The translations under genes were made by a program, and so were the position numbers. Positions 44,801 to 58,405 of a DNA stretch of 64,000 nt are shown in pieces. Under the pieces are notes generated by a model. It had not been told where the DNA came from. It searched no databases and saw only the letters and a program-made list of their open reading frames with translations. Position 1 is the stretch's first letter. Each line of letters opens with the position of its first letter. Origin of the DNA: Apus apus (Eukaryota > Chordata > Aves > Apodiformes > Apodidae); assembly GCF_020740795.1 (NCBI RefSeq), contig NC_067312.1, forward strand, positions 58,962,405 to 59,026,404, written 5' to 3'.

Positions 44801-45494
44801 GGACTTGTCCTTCAGAAGTCCTCTGAGACTCAGACAACCAGGTGGTTCATACCACCAGGCAATGAGAGGAATACTTACATGAGAAGGGAGCTCTGCAGTG
44901 CTCTTGGAACACATCCTCTGCTCAAAGTAGGCTAACCTCAATATCAGGTCTGGTTGTTTTGAGCCTTACCTTTTGGGTTTGGGGTATCTACAAGATCAGA
45001 GACCCTACCAGCCCTCTGGTCCCTGACTGCACCCCTCATGCAGGGAAGCAACTTTCCCTTGCATCCAAACAGCTTTTCTCCTGTGGCAACTCTTTGCCTA
45101 GACAGTGGTAGAGGGGTACTTTTGCCTTCCCATAGGCATCCTCCTCCTTGGGCACACAGAGACAGCAGCGAGATGTGAGGCTGCAAAGCACTATGAAGCA
45201 CTGTACCCATTGGGAAGGGTCTTTGGGGTGGGGAGGCAGACCTGCTGTCTGACTGCACAGGGAAGCAGCAAGGAAACCCAGTTCTGGCATCTGTGGTGGG
45301 TCTAGAGCCCAAACAGAAAAAAAAGGGCTTCCTGAAGCTCAGGCCTGCCTCATTTGCCCTCCTACTCTGCCCAGCTGCTGCTGATGGGTGTCAGCTGCTG
45401 GTGGTGGGTTGAAGCTGTGCCTCCCAGGTGGTGGTTCGACCTATGGCTGATTTTTTTTCTGGGGCTGGCAGAAGCTGGTTTGCAGAAGGAAGCA

Positions 45495-45555
45495 TGATGA
45501 CGTTTCAGAGATGATTACTGTGGATTCCATGGCAACAGGCAGGCGTGAGTCAGCA
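45495..45555. promoter_or_regulatory. Cluster of CRE, X-box and AP-1/MARE motifs
   Basis: Within 60 bp: TGACGT (45498-45503), an RFX-like half-palindrome TTCCATGGCAAC (45525-45536), and TGAGTCAGCA (45546-45555), an AP-1 site extended to a MAF/NRF2-type half-site. This could be a distal enhancer. It is motif-based inference. Confidence 0.35.
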
Positions 45556-48500
45556 GCTTCCGGCTGCAGTGGCTGGGAGTGCCTGTCCCCAGGGCACACC
45601 AAAAGGCAATGCTGGGCAGGGGAGGGTAGTGTGTTTAAGGTCTGAGCTACCCTGAAAGCAGGAAATATGTGAAACAGAGAATTACATCAGTTTTTCTGCC
45701 AGGTAAGTGTGGGGATCCCTTTTGCAGACTGGGAATTGACCATGACCACCTGAAGGACACATGCTCGGTTTAATGTGAAGCCCCTCTTAGCTGTCTCCAA
45801 GCGTATCTGCTTGTTCTCTTGCCCTGTACTGGCTGGAGCTGTGCAAGTGTGCAAAATGCTGTGTCTAGACACACACTGATTCAGACCCATAGGCAAGTAC
45901 AACAAGGAAACTTGAAGCATAGTTCTTCCCTAGGTACAGAGTTAACTGTCTTGGTCTTTGCAGCTGCAGCTTGAGAGCAGGGGTCACCAGTGTGAAGGAC
46001 TAGCAAGCACCACTGTGTCCTCTGCACATCACTCACTGCAGCTGAGGCCCTGCATGGAGAAGGGAGCTGCAAATTACCATTAGCAACAGCAATGCAAACT
46101 CTATTCTCAGCATTTGTGCCAGTCAGAAGCTCCCCAGTCGTTCACTATGCAGCCCTGGCCTATTAGCATCTACTTATAATGAGGGCACAGAAGAGTTAGG
46201 GGAAAGTCTTGTTGGAAAGGCAATGCTTCACATTGTATGTGCCTACACATGCTAGGCCTCCCTCTCCAGGCTCTGCAGCCAGTAAGTATCCTTAGCAGTC
46301 ACTGTGCAGGATTAGGGTGCCAGAGATTTGGTGTCTCTACTCTGGATGTGCAAGGGGCCAAAGCCAAGCCAGTAAGAAATGGACAGGCTACTCCCTCTCC
46401 CCAGGGCCAGGAAGAGCCATAATGCCACTAGTCATGCAAGTGCTGTGAACCTTTTTGGCATTCAAAGTAGGCTTCAGTCTTACATGTGCAGCAAAATATG
46501 TTTTCTTCTGGTGGGGTTGGTTGAAGTATTCAGTCCCCACCCACTGACTGTGTGAATGGTTTAAAAGTACCCGTTCATTGTCCCCACCTGGATCTCAGGT
46601 TGTGGTGACAAATGGTGTGAGGATGTGGGGAATTCCCCAGTGTTTCTTCAAGTACTCTGTTTTGAGACCAGTAAGTGCTGTGTAAATACCAGTGTGCTGG
46701 GAGCAAACTGTGCTTGAAACTTGAAACCCCTCTGAGAAAGGTCGTGTGCTTCCTCGAGGTGCATCGAAGAACTGGTAGCAGGAACCGGCCCAAATTAAGT
46801 GCAAGGTGGAAAAACTTGTCTTGCAGCCATCCTTCAAGGCATTGCTGTCCCCCATCACCCACTGCTGCCCTTCTTGGTTGTATGGTACGTGTCCTGCTCT
46901 GCGAAAGCTTTGGCACCTCACTTCTAGTGGACCGTTGCCCTCAGCCTGCTGGTTTCACACATCTCCCTCTCCAAAGTTGTGGCCAAGCTGCTTTGACCTC
47001 CTGTAATTTCTGAGCAGTCCCCTTGCCTTGCCTTGCCTGCCACAGAGGACATCTGTCACAAACAGGAGCAGAGCCTGCCCTTGCAGTCAGAACAGCACTA
47101 GTTCCTCTCTGCCGTACAGGCTGAGCTCCCAGGACTCATCAGCTGTCTTGCAGTATGTCTGTAAATATCTGTGTTTGCAGTGAATCAGGGCTGATTTATT
47201 TTTTGGAAGTTGTCCAAAAAATGTTGCAACTCAGGGTTTCTCTGCCACAGGATTTTGGTGTGATGCAGGCTGTTGTATCTCTGACTGACCCTCCTGTGTG
47301 GGGATTTGACCCTCCACAACTACCCCAGTTTGCCTGGAGCCATGAAAATGGCACCTTCCTAGCCCAGCAACCTTATTATCTGTCCTGTGGTCCAGTGCAA
47401 GATGTACCTGCTGCCTTTTTATATACTGGGACTTTGCAGAAACACATATGTGAACAGAGACATACATGATCCTCAAGATGATGTTTTGCCAAATATGGGA
47501 GATCTAGGGGAAGATACACACAGATGTTGCTGCAGACACAGTGTGGACCCACAACACAATGCACTATTTGGGCAGATGAGAGTGTGGGCATGGCCAAGGG
47601 TTTTCAGCCTTTGATCCATCCTCATGTTGTCTGTTTTTTTTGCACCCAGCAGCCTGTTTCCCTTTTCCCACTGGGTTCAGTCTGTAGTTTGAAGAGCTTG
47701 CCCTCTTACTCTGAGGACCTTCCAGGTGTATGAAGTTCCTTTGTGGCTGGAGAAAAAGCCCACAGCTCACAGGAGGCAGATTTTGGGGGTGCCTCCAGGC
47801 TGTCTGGCATATAGACGTCCGCAGATGTTTATATGTACCACCTCATCTGGCAAGGGGTGTGCACTCAATGCGTGTGCATGGTGACAGATATGGATGTCCC
47901 TCCTTCAGCCTGCCCAGGGTTTCAGAGGTGAGGAGGTGTTTTGTATAAGAGGTGCCATGGCTTGGTCCTCTGCATAAGCACATCAAGTGTCTTCTTTCTG
48001 CTCTCCAGCAATGTGGCAGATTACTTCCTGATCCATAATGCTGATCTCCTCTTTAGTCAGGCAAGCTGTTGCTGGCATCAGGCTGAGCTTAAGAGCTTAG
48101 TTTAGTGGCAACAGCCCTTTCCTCCATCAAGTCCTCTTTGGGTCAGGATGCTCTCTGTGTACTTGATTTGCACCTGTCTCTGCAGGGGGCCAGGATGCCA
48201 AGAAGCTGCCCAGGAGTGAACAGTGTACAGTCATGCCACAGCCCCTTTACCTCCCTTGATTCTTGACTTGCCAGGGTGTGTTTTTTAGCTCAAAGACCAG
48301 TCTCCCTCTCTATGCTCTAACATGGGTCAGGAGCCCTTCATCACCAGCTGTCTTCCAAAGCACCTGAGCTCACAGAATCATCTGTGATTGCATGTTTTCC
48401 CTCAACCATCACAGCTGTGAATGTTTTAGTGGACAATAACAGAGTATGGTGACCACCAGAGAGAGTAAAACATTCCAAAGGGCTTGGCCATGCTTGCTGC

Positions 48501-51390
48501 CAGATCCCTTCTGTGGACCTCCAGTGCTTCTACCATAGGAAGCACTTTTTCTTCTGGCTTGCACAGTCCTGAAGCCAGGACGGGGCTTGGGATTTGGCAC
48601 AGCACGGCTGGAGGGAGTGGGCTGCTCTGCTGTGCCACCACTACTGTGCAGCAAAGTGCTAACCCACAGACGGATCGTAAGTGATGGGACAACATAAACC
48701 ACATGCTCAGCAGCTGTGGGACTGGGCCATTGCTTCTGCAGTGGGTGCACTGTCACTTGAGCACACAGAACCAGGGCAAGAGCAAGCTCAGTCTCCATCC
48801 TGTTCTGGCATTCTCATTGATTTCCAGCCTGAAGCTGTTCTGGAGAGGAATTTCCAAAATATATGTTGCTATTTGAGGAATGCAGCAGGGGGAGGAAATA
48901 ATCACAGCAGAGATAAGGAGAAGTTGGACCAAGCAAGATCCTTTCTCATGGGACTCCCCCTGCCCCAGGGTGCTGGTGCTGCATTAATACCAGCCATGCT
49001 GGTGGGGGCTGGGTGGGCAGCTCTGGGCAGATACAGGGAAAGAAGAAATACTCCAGAGGGGCCAGGATCGTGTGTCTATCCCCTCTTCCCACTGTGTATG
49101 AGCTCCCCCAGCTCCTCTCCTTGGCAGCCATCCGCTGGGTTTGTGGTCACTAAGGCTGTTCCACTAAGTCCACATTCAGGTTTCAGGCATCCCCTCAGAG
49201 AGCCATGCAGCTGTCCTGCCCCATCCTCCCAGAAGGAATTTTGGGGCCTTCTCAGCTTTTCTCCCGGTCCTGGGCTGTGTTGCACTCAGCTGCCAAGATT
49301 TCCCCGTCCTTGCCACTGCTCCCCTTGGGGACCAGCTCTGTTTAATATCTGTCTGGCCACGTGGCACTCCTCTGGCAGTCTGCTGAAGGCCTTGTATAAA
49401 TGTTCTGCTGGAAAACATCCGAGGTCTAGGGTCTAACCCCTCCTCCCAGGAACAGAGAAAAAAGCTGCATTGCTCTTGGCTTGGAGTTCAGGAAGAACTG
49501 GTTTGCTAAAACCAGATGTCTGCATCCACTTTTGCTGACCTCATGCTAAGGCTTTTGCACCTGATACTTGCATACAGAGAGGCTGTTCTCTTGCTGATAG
49601 GTGGTGAGGGATCTGATAGAGCCAAGGTTGCTCTCCTGGAGCTGTGCACATCTGTGGCTTGGCAAATAGATGGTAAGAGAAAATAGGTCCCCTGACTGGA
49701 CAAGTGTTGAGATCTAGCAAGAGCTTGGGCAGAGAAGGTTAGGAATTAAAAAATTCAGCCTTTGAACCCAAAGGAATGGTCTCAGATGTACAGGTCTATC
49801 CCAGCTTGCAGGTGGGATGAGTTTTGCCTGTCCACCCTATGCCATTCCAGCATCCTGCACACATTGCTTGTTTTTACTCACTGCTGTGCCAGCTTTCTCT
49901 GATAAAACAGTTGTGAGGGTTTAAAAGAGAAAATGCAGTTGGCCAGGAGAAGGGGTATTCTTCATGACACCTGCTGGTAACCAGCTCTGCAGCCTAAGCC
50001 CTGGTTTATAGTCTCTGACACAGTGCAGAGCCACAGAAGTTACCTGCAAAGCTGTTGAAGACACCTTCTCAGAGACATATCCAGCAACAGGGAAAAGGAA
50101 GGAGCAAAGCAGAGACCTTATTGACAGAAAGACTGAAGGCCAGAGGGGCTATCAGTGTTCCCTTCTGCTGTGCTGTACCTCTGAGCAGGGATCAGAGATG
50201 GTCTCTTCCTTTCTGCTGTAGCACACCTTGCTCATTTCTACAGCCTCTTTGAATGTGCATGTTTCCTAGTTCATCTGGAAATACAAACAGCAACTGAGTG
50301 TTTTTCCTACCAGAGAAGAGCACAGAAGCAAGATCACCCTGTTTCTATTGCTTTTACCCACTTGCATACAGCTGGAGGCTGCATTATCCCTATTAACTGC
50401 AGCACAAAGAGCTCATGGTGTTACCCACAGATACACTTCAGTCTCTCTGCAGTGCTGCTTTCCAAGGCAGATCTCACAACTGGCATTACTGGCCTCTGGT
50501 TGCATTTCTGTCATGTATTTATTAAAGTTCATTTCACCAGACTGTAATGATTTATTCAGATCCAGAGCCTCCTTTAACAGAGAGCCATTATTTGCTATGC
50601 CACCATGTTTCTGCCATCTTAAGCTTCATTAAGGTTTTGTAACAGCTACTTTTTGAAGGTCACTGAACCACTTTTTAAGCTCTGTTTCTTTTGCATAAGG
50701 CTTGGGGTCTTACCAAAGCATCAGGTGATAGTAAGTAAAAAATGCCTTGAGGAAATCCGATTATGTAACAGAAACTCCATTCCCTTTATCGGATTGAAAC
50801 AACAATCCTGTACTGTTTTGGTGGTAGTGGTGGTAGTTTTAATGCTTTTTGGTTTTGTTGTTTTGTTTTTTGTTCACTTGGGTTTTTTTAAAGGATGAAA
50901 ATAGAAGAAAACAAGTTTGTTTGACAGTGCTGTGCCTCACAGCTGACTTCAATAAGCAGTTTTTAGCCCCTTGGTGACAGCTGTAGAAGCCTTGAAAGCT
51001 TTGAAACAGGTCAAAAGCAGAGGCTCCAGGGCTATAAGTCATTGGTGGTCAATTAGGTGTGTAGCTTCAAAAGCTGGGAAAAACCTGTGTTAAACATACC
51101 AGAGAAAAGCAGCAGCAGCTGAGCATTGAGAAACACATCTGAGCAACAGGGTCAGGCACCTGCTGTGGTGTGGGAAAGCAACACCTGCCAGCACCACACA
51201 GGGAAGGGGCTTGAAGGCTGAGGGCTAAGAGCTGTCTAGAAACTCAGACTCCTTGAAGAAGTGTCAGGATGCTGAATGTGGTGTGTTTCTGGGGGTTTCT
51301 GACCCCAGAACACGTGCTACAGGATGACTGTGGGACTGTGAGTGCCTCTGCTCCATGCAGCCCTGCTCTCCTGGGGACCACACACAGCCA

Positions 51391-51548
51391 TAGAGTGGCT
51401 GAGGTTGGAGGGGATCTCTGGAGGTCATCTGGTCCAACCTTCCTGCTCAAGCAAGGCCACCTAGAGCCAGTTGCCCAGGATCATGTCCAGACAGCTTTTG
51501 AGTATCTCCAAGGACGGTGATTCTCACCATCTGCCTGGTTGCAAACCC
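51391..51548 (-). mobile_element. CR1 3'-end fragment
   Basis: Reverse complement of a CR1 tail: ggctgaggttggaggggatc, tggaggtcatctggtccaac, caaggccacctagagccagt, ttgagtatctccaaggacgg. About 150 bp, CR1 orientation minus. Confidence 0.92.
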
Positions 51549-52194
51549 TGACAAAACACTTCTGAGGTGCCTTTGTCATTCTGTCTGGCACCTGGTGCTA
51601 TGACTATGTCTGAGCATGGGTTTTTGTGCATATTTTTCCTACCTAATGCTTCAGTCCTTAATGAAGCTTTATTACCTATCAAGTCAATGTGTCTAATCAC
51701 AATTTGGGGCAGCATTATAATCTAGCAAAGGTGGGACAGAGCACTCCTTACCAAAATGCTTGAAAGGTAGGCCAGTGGCAGTGTTTTAGACATGCTGATT
51801 TTCAAAGCAGCTACTTCTGCAGAGGGCAAATTCCCTGTCAGAATGTTGCACCTGATGGGTACAGCCCTGCAGCTCACATTTGCCAGCACTGACTCGGATG
51901 TTCACAGGCCCTCTACATGTTAAGGGTTTGTACCCACATTGATTTAACACCTGCCTTCTTGTCCACCAGAAGTTCTCTTTTTGATGAGATCACAGCTTTG
52001 AGTGGACCTCCTTGAGTAATAACAATTTCTACTCATGTTGTCCGTGTTTTCTGGGCAATCCTTGTTCTATCAATGAGGGATGCTGGGACCTTGTTTCTCT
52101 AGGATTCCTGGTTAGAAGTACCACAATGTTCATGAAACCACAGTCAATTACTGCCTCAGCAACTGTGTTTTCTAAGGGAATGATGGTGTTTTAG

Positions 52195-52325
52195 AATAAT
52201 TTAGGCAGGGAAGGATCTCTGGAGGGGTCTTGCTGAATCCCTTTTCTCAAAGCTGAGGTAAATCTGAATTTACATTAGGTCAGGGTTTTGTCCAGCTGAG
52301 GTAGAAGCTGTAGCCTTCCTCTTCC
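52195..52325 (-). mobile_element. Possible diverged CR1 tail fragment
   Basis: aatttaggcagggaaggatc followed by tctggaggggtc and ccttttctcaaagctgaggt resembles the reverse complement of a CR1 3' end with heavy divergence. Confidence 0.5.
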
Positions 52326-52769
52326 TATTGCTTCAGAGACACCCAACCCATCCCCTTGGCTTTGTGCTCTGTAGTAAGACTCCTGCCTAGACCAAATTTT
52401 GGAAAACCACCCAGACCTGGAAAATACATTGTGCAAACTTTTAGCAGCCAGGTGAAAAAGTGAATTGTACAGACACAGGTGGAAAGTCAGCATTTTCAAC
52501 CTGAAATAGGCAAAACTGGGACATTCTGAGAGCACAACTGCATCCATAGACTTATTTCACCTCCGCACCCCATCTCACACTTGCTATTCATATCCTCACA
52601 CAGGTTTTGCAGTTCCTTGTCCCTAGAATGTGCCCAGGCCTTGATGCTTAGTGAATGGATGCATGAACTGCATGCAGACCCAAGTGCATGGACTGAGCTC
52701 AGCACTGCCTCCTCTGTGAGAACACATCTGCCCTGGTCTATGGACTGAAAAGCAAAGAAATGGGGCCAC

Positions 52770-52863
52770 AAATTAAAACAAAACAAAACAAAACAACACA
52801 AACAAACAAACAAAAACAACACACACACAAACCAACAAAAACAAACAAACAAACAAAAAAAAC
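52770..52863 (+). repeat. (CAAAA)n/(CAAA)n simple repeat
   Basis: Long interrupted run of caaaa, caaa and caca units. Confidence 0.9.
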
Positions 52864-53769
52864 CTCTTTTCCCTTCAAAGCTGATTTTTTCCAGTGCTGA
52901 TCTCTTTGCTGACACATCACAATGTTCACTACGCTCATGTATCTCTGAGAGTATTTCTAGAAATGGGGAGAACAGTAGTTATGCTGAAGAGATGTCTCCT
53001 CCCAGGCTGCTGGAGCATATCCTGGAGTGATGCTTCTGGCCCCAGCTCCCCTTTATCAGCACTGCTCTTCCCTGTGAGGACTCAACAGTGCCAGCAGCCA
53101 GCACTTCTACAGACGCCTGGAAGAAATGCTTCCAGACATGGGCTCAGCATCCCTTTGCCAGTTCTAGATGAGTTGGACCTGAGCATGGAAAGCTTCACAA
53201 TTTTTCCCTTTTTATTTTGCAGCTGGACACATGCTTACAGTGGTAAATACCACACTGAGTTTGGCTTTTCAAACACCATGCAAAGATGGTTGGGAAAGCA
53301 CAGGCAACCATTTGTTTCCATGCTCTTTCCCTGCCAGTGCCCTGCAGGCTTCTCCAGGTCTGCTGTAGTCATCCGTGGCCCTAGCTCCTGGCCACCAAGG
53401 CAGCAGTGCCCTTTTGCACAGGGACTGCACTCTCCTGCTGCTCTACTGGCTCCAGCTTGGTGCTTCTGAGGGACTGGTTTGTTGCTGTGTCATCAGACAG
53501 CTGGGGAATCACTGAATGACCCCTGAAACGTCCCCAGGATGGAGACCCCGTGCCACCCTGGTATGCTGCACTGTTCTCCATGGGAAAGGGTTTCTCACAG
53601 TGTCCATCCTGAATCTACCAAGTCATCCCTTCTGCAGGAAGACAGGAAATTTCAGTAGAAGTCCTGCTTGACTAAAAAGGGAGCTTCTTGCACTAAAATA
53701 AAAGTGTATAAGAATGGGAAGTACAATAAACAGCAAATGAATGTAGTAAAAATTGCTTGACTGGATACT

Positions 53770-54320
53770 TAGAAGTAGTATCAGGAAGGTCCAAGATCAC
53801 CTACAGCTCAGACTGGTGGGGATCATCAAGAGTACTATGATGAGACTCCACAGACATGCTAGAAGTTGGGGAAAATGCATGTTCATGGATAGATGGAGGA
53901 AACAGCATGGTTCTGGAAGATATGGAGAAGGCTACAATGATCAATGGATTTTTGTAGCATCTTCACAGGCAAAGCCAGCTTCTAGATCTCTGACTCACTA
54001 ACATGGTTTGTAAAGGAGATGGGAGAGTCAAAGGTGGGATTCAAGGACTTCTTACAGAAGCTGGACATACTCATATCCACTGGAGTGGATGGCACTCAAC
54101 CACAGGAGCTGACAGTGCTGGTCGATGTTCGTGAAGCTCCTGTCAGTCATGGCAGAATATCATGCAAACTGGGAAAGGGGCTAATTGAAAAGACTAATAT
54201 GCCCACCTTTAAGGAGGGCAAGGAAAAAGATCTTGAAAACAGCAGTCTGTAAGCAATACCTTCATCCCTGGTAAAATCACAGAGCAAGACTCCTCGGAGA
54301 TCCTTTTCAAACATGTGAAA
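53770..54320 (+). mobile_element. Old LINE fragment, probably CR1-like
   Basis: Translation gives LDILISTGVDGTQPQELT, which recalls the LxxxKSxGPDGxHPxxL block of CR1 pol, followed by an FKEGKEKDLENSSL-like segment where CR1 has KKG..DP.NYR. Strongly diverged, so family and limits are uncertain. Confidence 0.5.
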
Positions 54321-54780
54321 GGCAGGAAAATAACCAGGAAGAGACCACAGATTCAAGCTTTGGTCTCCACCCCCAGTCCCTTTTTTTCCCCACTCAGCTT
54401 TTTACTGCCAGATCCTGTGCAGGCTTGAGAAGTCAATCACCTCTGGACTTACAGAGATCTTGTCTCTGTGTGCTAACATCTGCATTGCTGGTAATGACAT
54501 TGAGAGCTGGGGATGGAAAAGGAAAATGGGGTCTAGGAGCTGGGCTGCTGCCTCAGGTAGACACAAGAAAGAGGTCTCATATGGGTGCATCATCCTTGAA
54601 TGCACAGAGATCCTGCAAACAGGATGCAGGCAAGTAAGAACAGATCCAGTGTCAGCACTGCTGGGCTAAGATACAGAGCAAGAGCAAAGGGTAAACACTC
54701 TCACTTCAGACTCCTTCCAAGGCGGTGAAAGGGGTCTGTAAACTCTGTCTCAGTCCTTTTCTTCCTTCTAACAACAGCCT

Positions 54781-54847
54781 CTATTTTTTTGGTTGCTGTT
54801 TTTTTAATTTTGTTTTGGTTTTTGTTTTTTTCTTTGTTTTGTTTTTC
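54781..54847 (+). repeat. T-rich (GTTTT)n-type simple repeat
   Basis: Irregular gttttt and ttgttttg runs. Confidence 0.85.
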
Positions 54848-54849
54848 CC

Positions 54850-56135
54850 ATAGGCTGGAGAACAGGAAGGTGTAGCAGAGTAAACATGTGGGATAAATGC
54901 CAGAGACCACTGCTCACCCATCCTGGTCAGTGGCAGGCAGCTGGATCTGGAGGCAGGAAGGAAGCTATGCTAGACTGGGTATGGTCTCACAGCAAAAGTC
55001 AAGGGATCCTTTACAAGCGATATGCTGATTTGATCCAGGGAAACCTTGGTAACCAGTGGAGAGAAGGATGAAATATTACTGACACTTCTCAGCTGCTTCT
55101 TTCAGCAAGAGACAAAATTTTCACACAGGGCTTCTTCCAGCCACTGAGGTATGTGACTCCTGCCATTCCTCACCCACCAAAGAAGAGAAGAGCAGCAGCT
55201 AAATATTCTGGGGACAAAAGTAGGAGAAAGTGGGAAGTCCCTCTCAGAGCATTTTTCTGCCCATAGATAGCAAACATTACACCATGAGAAGAAAATGCCT
55301 GCCATTCCTGTGCAGCACCTTTCAGGATCCAGAAGCCAATGGAAGATGCCACAGGGACTACCTACTCTCCCCCACATTGTCTCTGTCCAAGCCCTATGCT
55401 GCATTCAGGTCTGCTGGCAACTTCCATTCCATGATGTTCCTCCACTTTCCCCAGTGTCCTGGCAGTCAGCCAGTATCTTCTTGCAGAGCCCTCAGTTAAT
55501 ATGGTCTTCAGAGAATGCCTCCAAAAAACTGTAGAGGCTTGGGGATGTCCTGCCCACTGTGCCAGCCCAGGCCCTGGAGGCTAGTAGCTGCTCCCAGCTG
55601 GGAACACACCCATCTCTCCCGGGAGAGGGCTGGGGACCTTACACCAGCTGCCAAGACTCAGCCACAGTCTTGCAGCCAGAAGGATCTGTTCCATAGAAAC
55701 TGTTCTCATAAGAAAGTGCCAAGGAACAAAGGCAGACTTTTGCACCAGTTTCCCAGGAACGACTTCTCCACTTCCATGCACTAGCCAAACCGACAAACAC
55801 CCAAGAAGCAAGCAGTGACCTGTTTCCTCCAGGCAGCCAACAGCCTAGGTGAGAGCTTGTGTCCTCTACATGGTTTCAGGAGGGATTTGCATACTGTCCC
55901 CCTGCCCAAAGGTAAACAAACCACTCAATGGTTTTCTGGGGGTGTCATCTGGGGACTCTTGGAAGTTTCTCTAATGCTGGTAAAAATTTTGCTGTGCAGA
56001 GAGAGAAATTCACTTGGGGGGTCATTCAGAGGAGGGGAAAGTTGTATAAAGTTAACACAGGATAGATAAGGCATGACTCAGCCCACCCCATCAGCCAGAA
56101 GCCCACCCAGCCAGAGTGGTAATTCAGATTAATGC
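54850..56135. other. Intergenic sequence downstream of B4GALT1
   Basis: No gene or named repeat recognised. Confidence 0.5.
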
Positions 56136-56160
56136 TGCCAGATGTCATAAATGAAAATAC

Positions 56161-56166
56161 TTTATT
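56161..56166 (-). terminator. Candidate distal poly(A) signal of B4GALT1
   Basis: TTTATT on the plus strand, AATAAA in the B4GALT1 sense, followed in sense direction by agtattttcatttatgac. Use is inferred. Confidence 0.4.
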
Positions 56167-57676
56167 TGACATTGATAGTAAAGTAGGAACACTGGATTAT
56201 ACATCCATTGATATATAAATGATAAAAATGCAAAAGCAAAACCATCTACAGAAAATCCATAAGCAGTTCAATACATAAGTAACATCCCAGGGAAAAGCTG
56301 CATGCCAGGACCCTCCCTTATCCTAACAAGCAAATGGTAATCCCAAATTAACCCAGCAGTTCCTGTGCAGCTAGTTGTTTTGGGTTTCAACAGTTACACA
56401 CAGTATCACCTTGAATGTTGCTACCAGTACAAAAGAGGAAAAAACGCCACCCACCACAGGTCACAGGCAGAATTCACCTCTGTGCAACACGTGCATTTGT
56501 AGAAAAGACTGCCAAAAATCCCAGGCAGCGAAATTTCATGGCCAAGTTGAGTCAAGAGCATTTGGTGAGTTTTACTGATACTGTTTACACAGGGAAAATT
56601 TGATCTGGAAATCACAGGTCAGCACCAAAGGGTGAAACAAGCAACCCAAGGCAGCTTCAGCTTTTACAGGGCTTGTGGCTTTAGCAGCAGGAGAGAAACT
56701 AAGTGACAGTTCCTTGCACCACTAGTGTGTCTTGCTGCTGAAAATGGTTTTCAGGTTTCCTGTTCTTTCAGTTTCTATTTCTCTCCCCTTTCAAAGCACG
56801 TATATAGAAACCTTTGATTGCAACAGCCAGAAACAAGTGCTCAGACCACCGCCATTACATTAATTGACTTCGGCAGCCAGTGAAACTGGTTACTAAACTA
56901 ACTTCCTAATCTTCAGAGAATCCTAAGGAAAAACCCCGCCCCAAACCGACCTCTCAAATTACAACAGGAAGCCCTTCACATAGCCTGTTAGCAGTCACCA
57001 GTATAGCTGAAGGTCCCAACTCTTCAACTTAAAGGAGGCTGAGCACAAAATGGAAGTGCCCCCTGCAGAGACCTGGGATTTTCAGTGGACCCTTGATGAG
57101 TTTTGATGCTGATCTGCCACCTGTGGGAGCAGGGCCCTGCTTCTAAGGCACCTTTGGGTTAAAAAACAAAACAAAACAAACAAAAAAGCCACACAAAACC
57201 CCACCAAACAAAAAACCGGCCCTCGCCTGCATCTCCATTTCTGGTGCAGATACAGCTACACCGATTTTTATTTATTTTTTTTACAGGTAGACATTTGACC
57301 TGACTTCTGTAATACATCCTCTTCTTATACCCCATTGTATCTGCAAGAGCTGGAGCCTAGCCTGCCAAAAAGGTGTGATTTTTAAGTGCATCAACAAGCA
57401 CAGTGTGTCTTAAACACGACCTTGCTTCTTTGCACTTTGTTCCTGCTCCATGCAAGCTCAGCTCCCAGCATGACAGAAGCGGCAAGCCTGGCCAGCAATA
57501 GCTTTTACACAAAGGGTGTCAACGCTTTTTCAGTGTGAGACCGAGCTGGGTGTCTTAGTCATTAAAGTCTCCGTGCACACTTTGAGCCACTGCTGGCCTA
57601 AGGAGAAATGTACTGTGCCCCAATCCCTGCAGGATCCCACCCCTGCAGTGCAAGGGTTCAGCAAAACCTTCGGGCC

Positions 57677-57812
57677 TCAAAAAAAACCAACAAACCAACC
57701 AACCAAAACAAAACAAAACAAAGCCAACAAAATAACAAAACACCAAAAAAAAAAAAAAAAAATGGAAGGAAAAAAAAAAAAAGGGGGGGGGGGCGGGGAA
57801 GAAAAAAAAGGA
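57677..57812 (+). repeat. Low-complexity A-rich tract ending in a poly-G run
   Basis: (CCAA)n and (CAAAA)n units, then A18, a short gap, A13, an 11-base G run and another A run. On the B4GALT1 strand this is T- and C-homopolymer. Confidence 0.9.
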
Positions 57813-58387
57813 GGCAGTGCTGAAGATGATCCCCAATACAAGGAGCGTCCCTGATTTCAACAGCCTTCAGCACAGGCCAAGGAAGTGCAAATTGCTGTGG
57901 TCAAAGCTGGTGGTAAAGTGCTCGCCAGAAGGAATTCAGTTCTCAGTTCTGGCCGAGAGCTGTAAATTACTTAAGCCAGCCCCGAGAATGTCAGCACTTG
58001 AGGCTTTCATATGGTCACAGGAAGGAAAAGCAGGGCGTTTGTACAGGCAGTGCCCTGGTGCACTGACAAAAAGCAATGCTCCAAAACGTGCACGTCCCGC
58101 AAAGCCTGAGAAAATCAGAAAGGAGTTTCCAGATAGAGCACACAGGTTGTAACAGGCAAAGAGAAACTGACTGGATGTCAGCCCTGCTGTATCTCCGCAC
58201 CGCAGATTCATGGACAAATAAGCAGAGCACATGTAATACACAGGTTGTATATAATGACGCACGTAAGAAGCCTACTAGTCTGAAGATAAAGGAGGCCTTG
58301 AATCATATCCTGTTATGCTGCACCCTAGTTTAATTGGGCATTAAATATACTGCTTATGATACACAAATTACTTTTAAAAGTTATTAA

Positions 58388-58405
58388 AACAACAACAACA
58401 ACAAA
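58388..58405 (+). repeat. (AAC)n microsatellite
   Basis: About five aac units. Confidence 0.85.

Larger units (their letters stand above)
37395..51390. other. Long intergenic stretch between SMU1 and B4GALT1
   Basis: About 14 kb with no recognisable protein gene, RNA gene or clear repeat family. Simple repeats occur at 41677-41703 (CAAA)n and 41765-41812 (TG/TA). Two spots carry regulatory-like motifs (39977-39984 and 45495-45555) and are listed separately. Open frames up to about 250 codons (48681-49436) show no conserved domain. Confidence 0.6.

Noticed and set aside
45430-45450. GGTTCGA string resembling a tRNA B box
   Set aside because: No matching A box, acceptor stem or cloverleaf could be formed around it.
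48681-49436. 251-codon plus-strand open frame in the intergenic region
   Set aside because: No recognisable domain, no splice partner and no relation to any gene expected at this locus; chance open frame.
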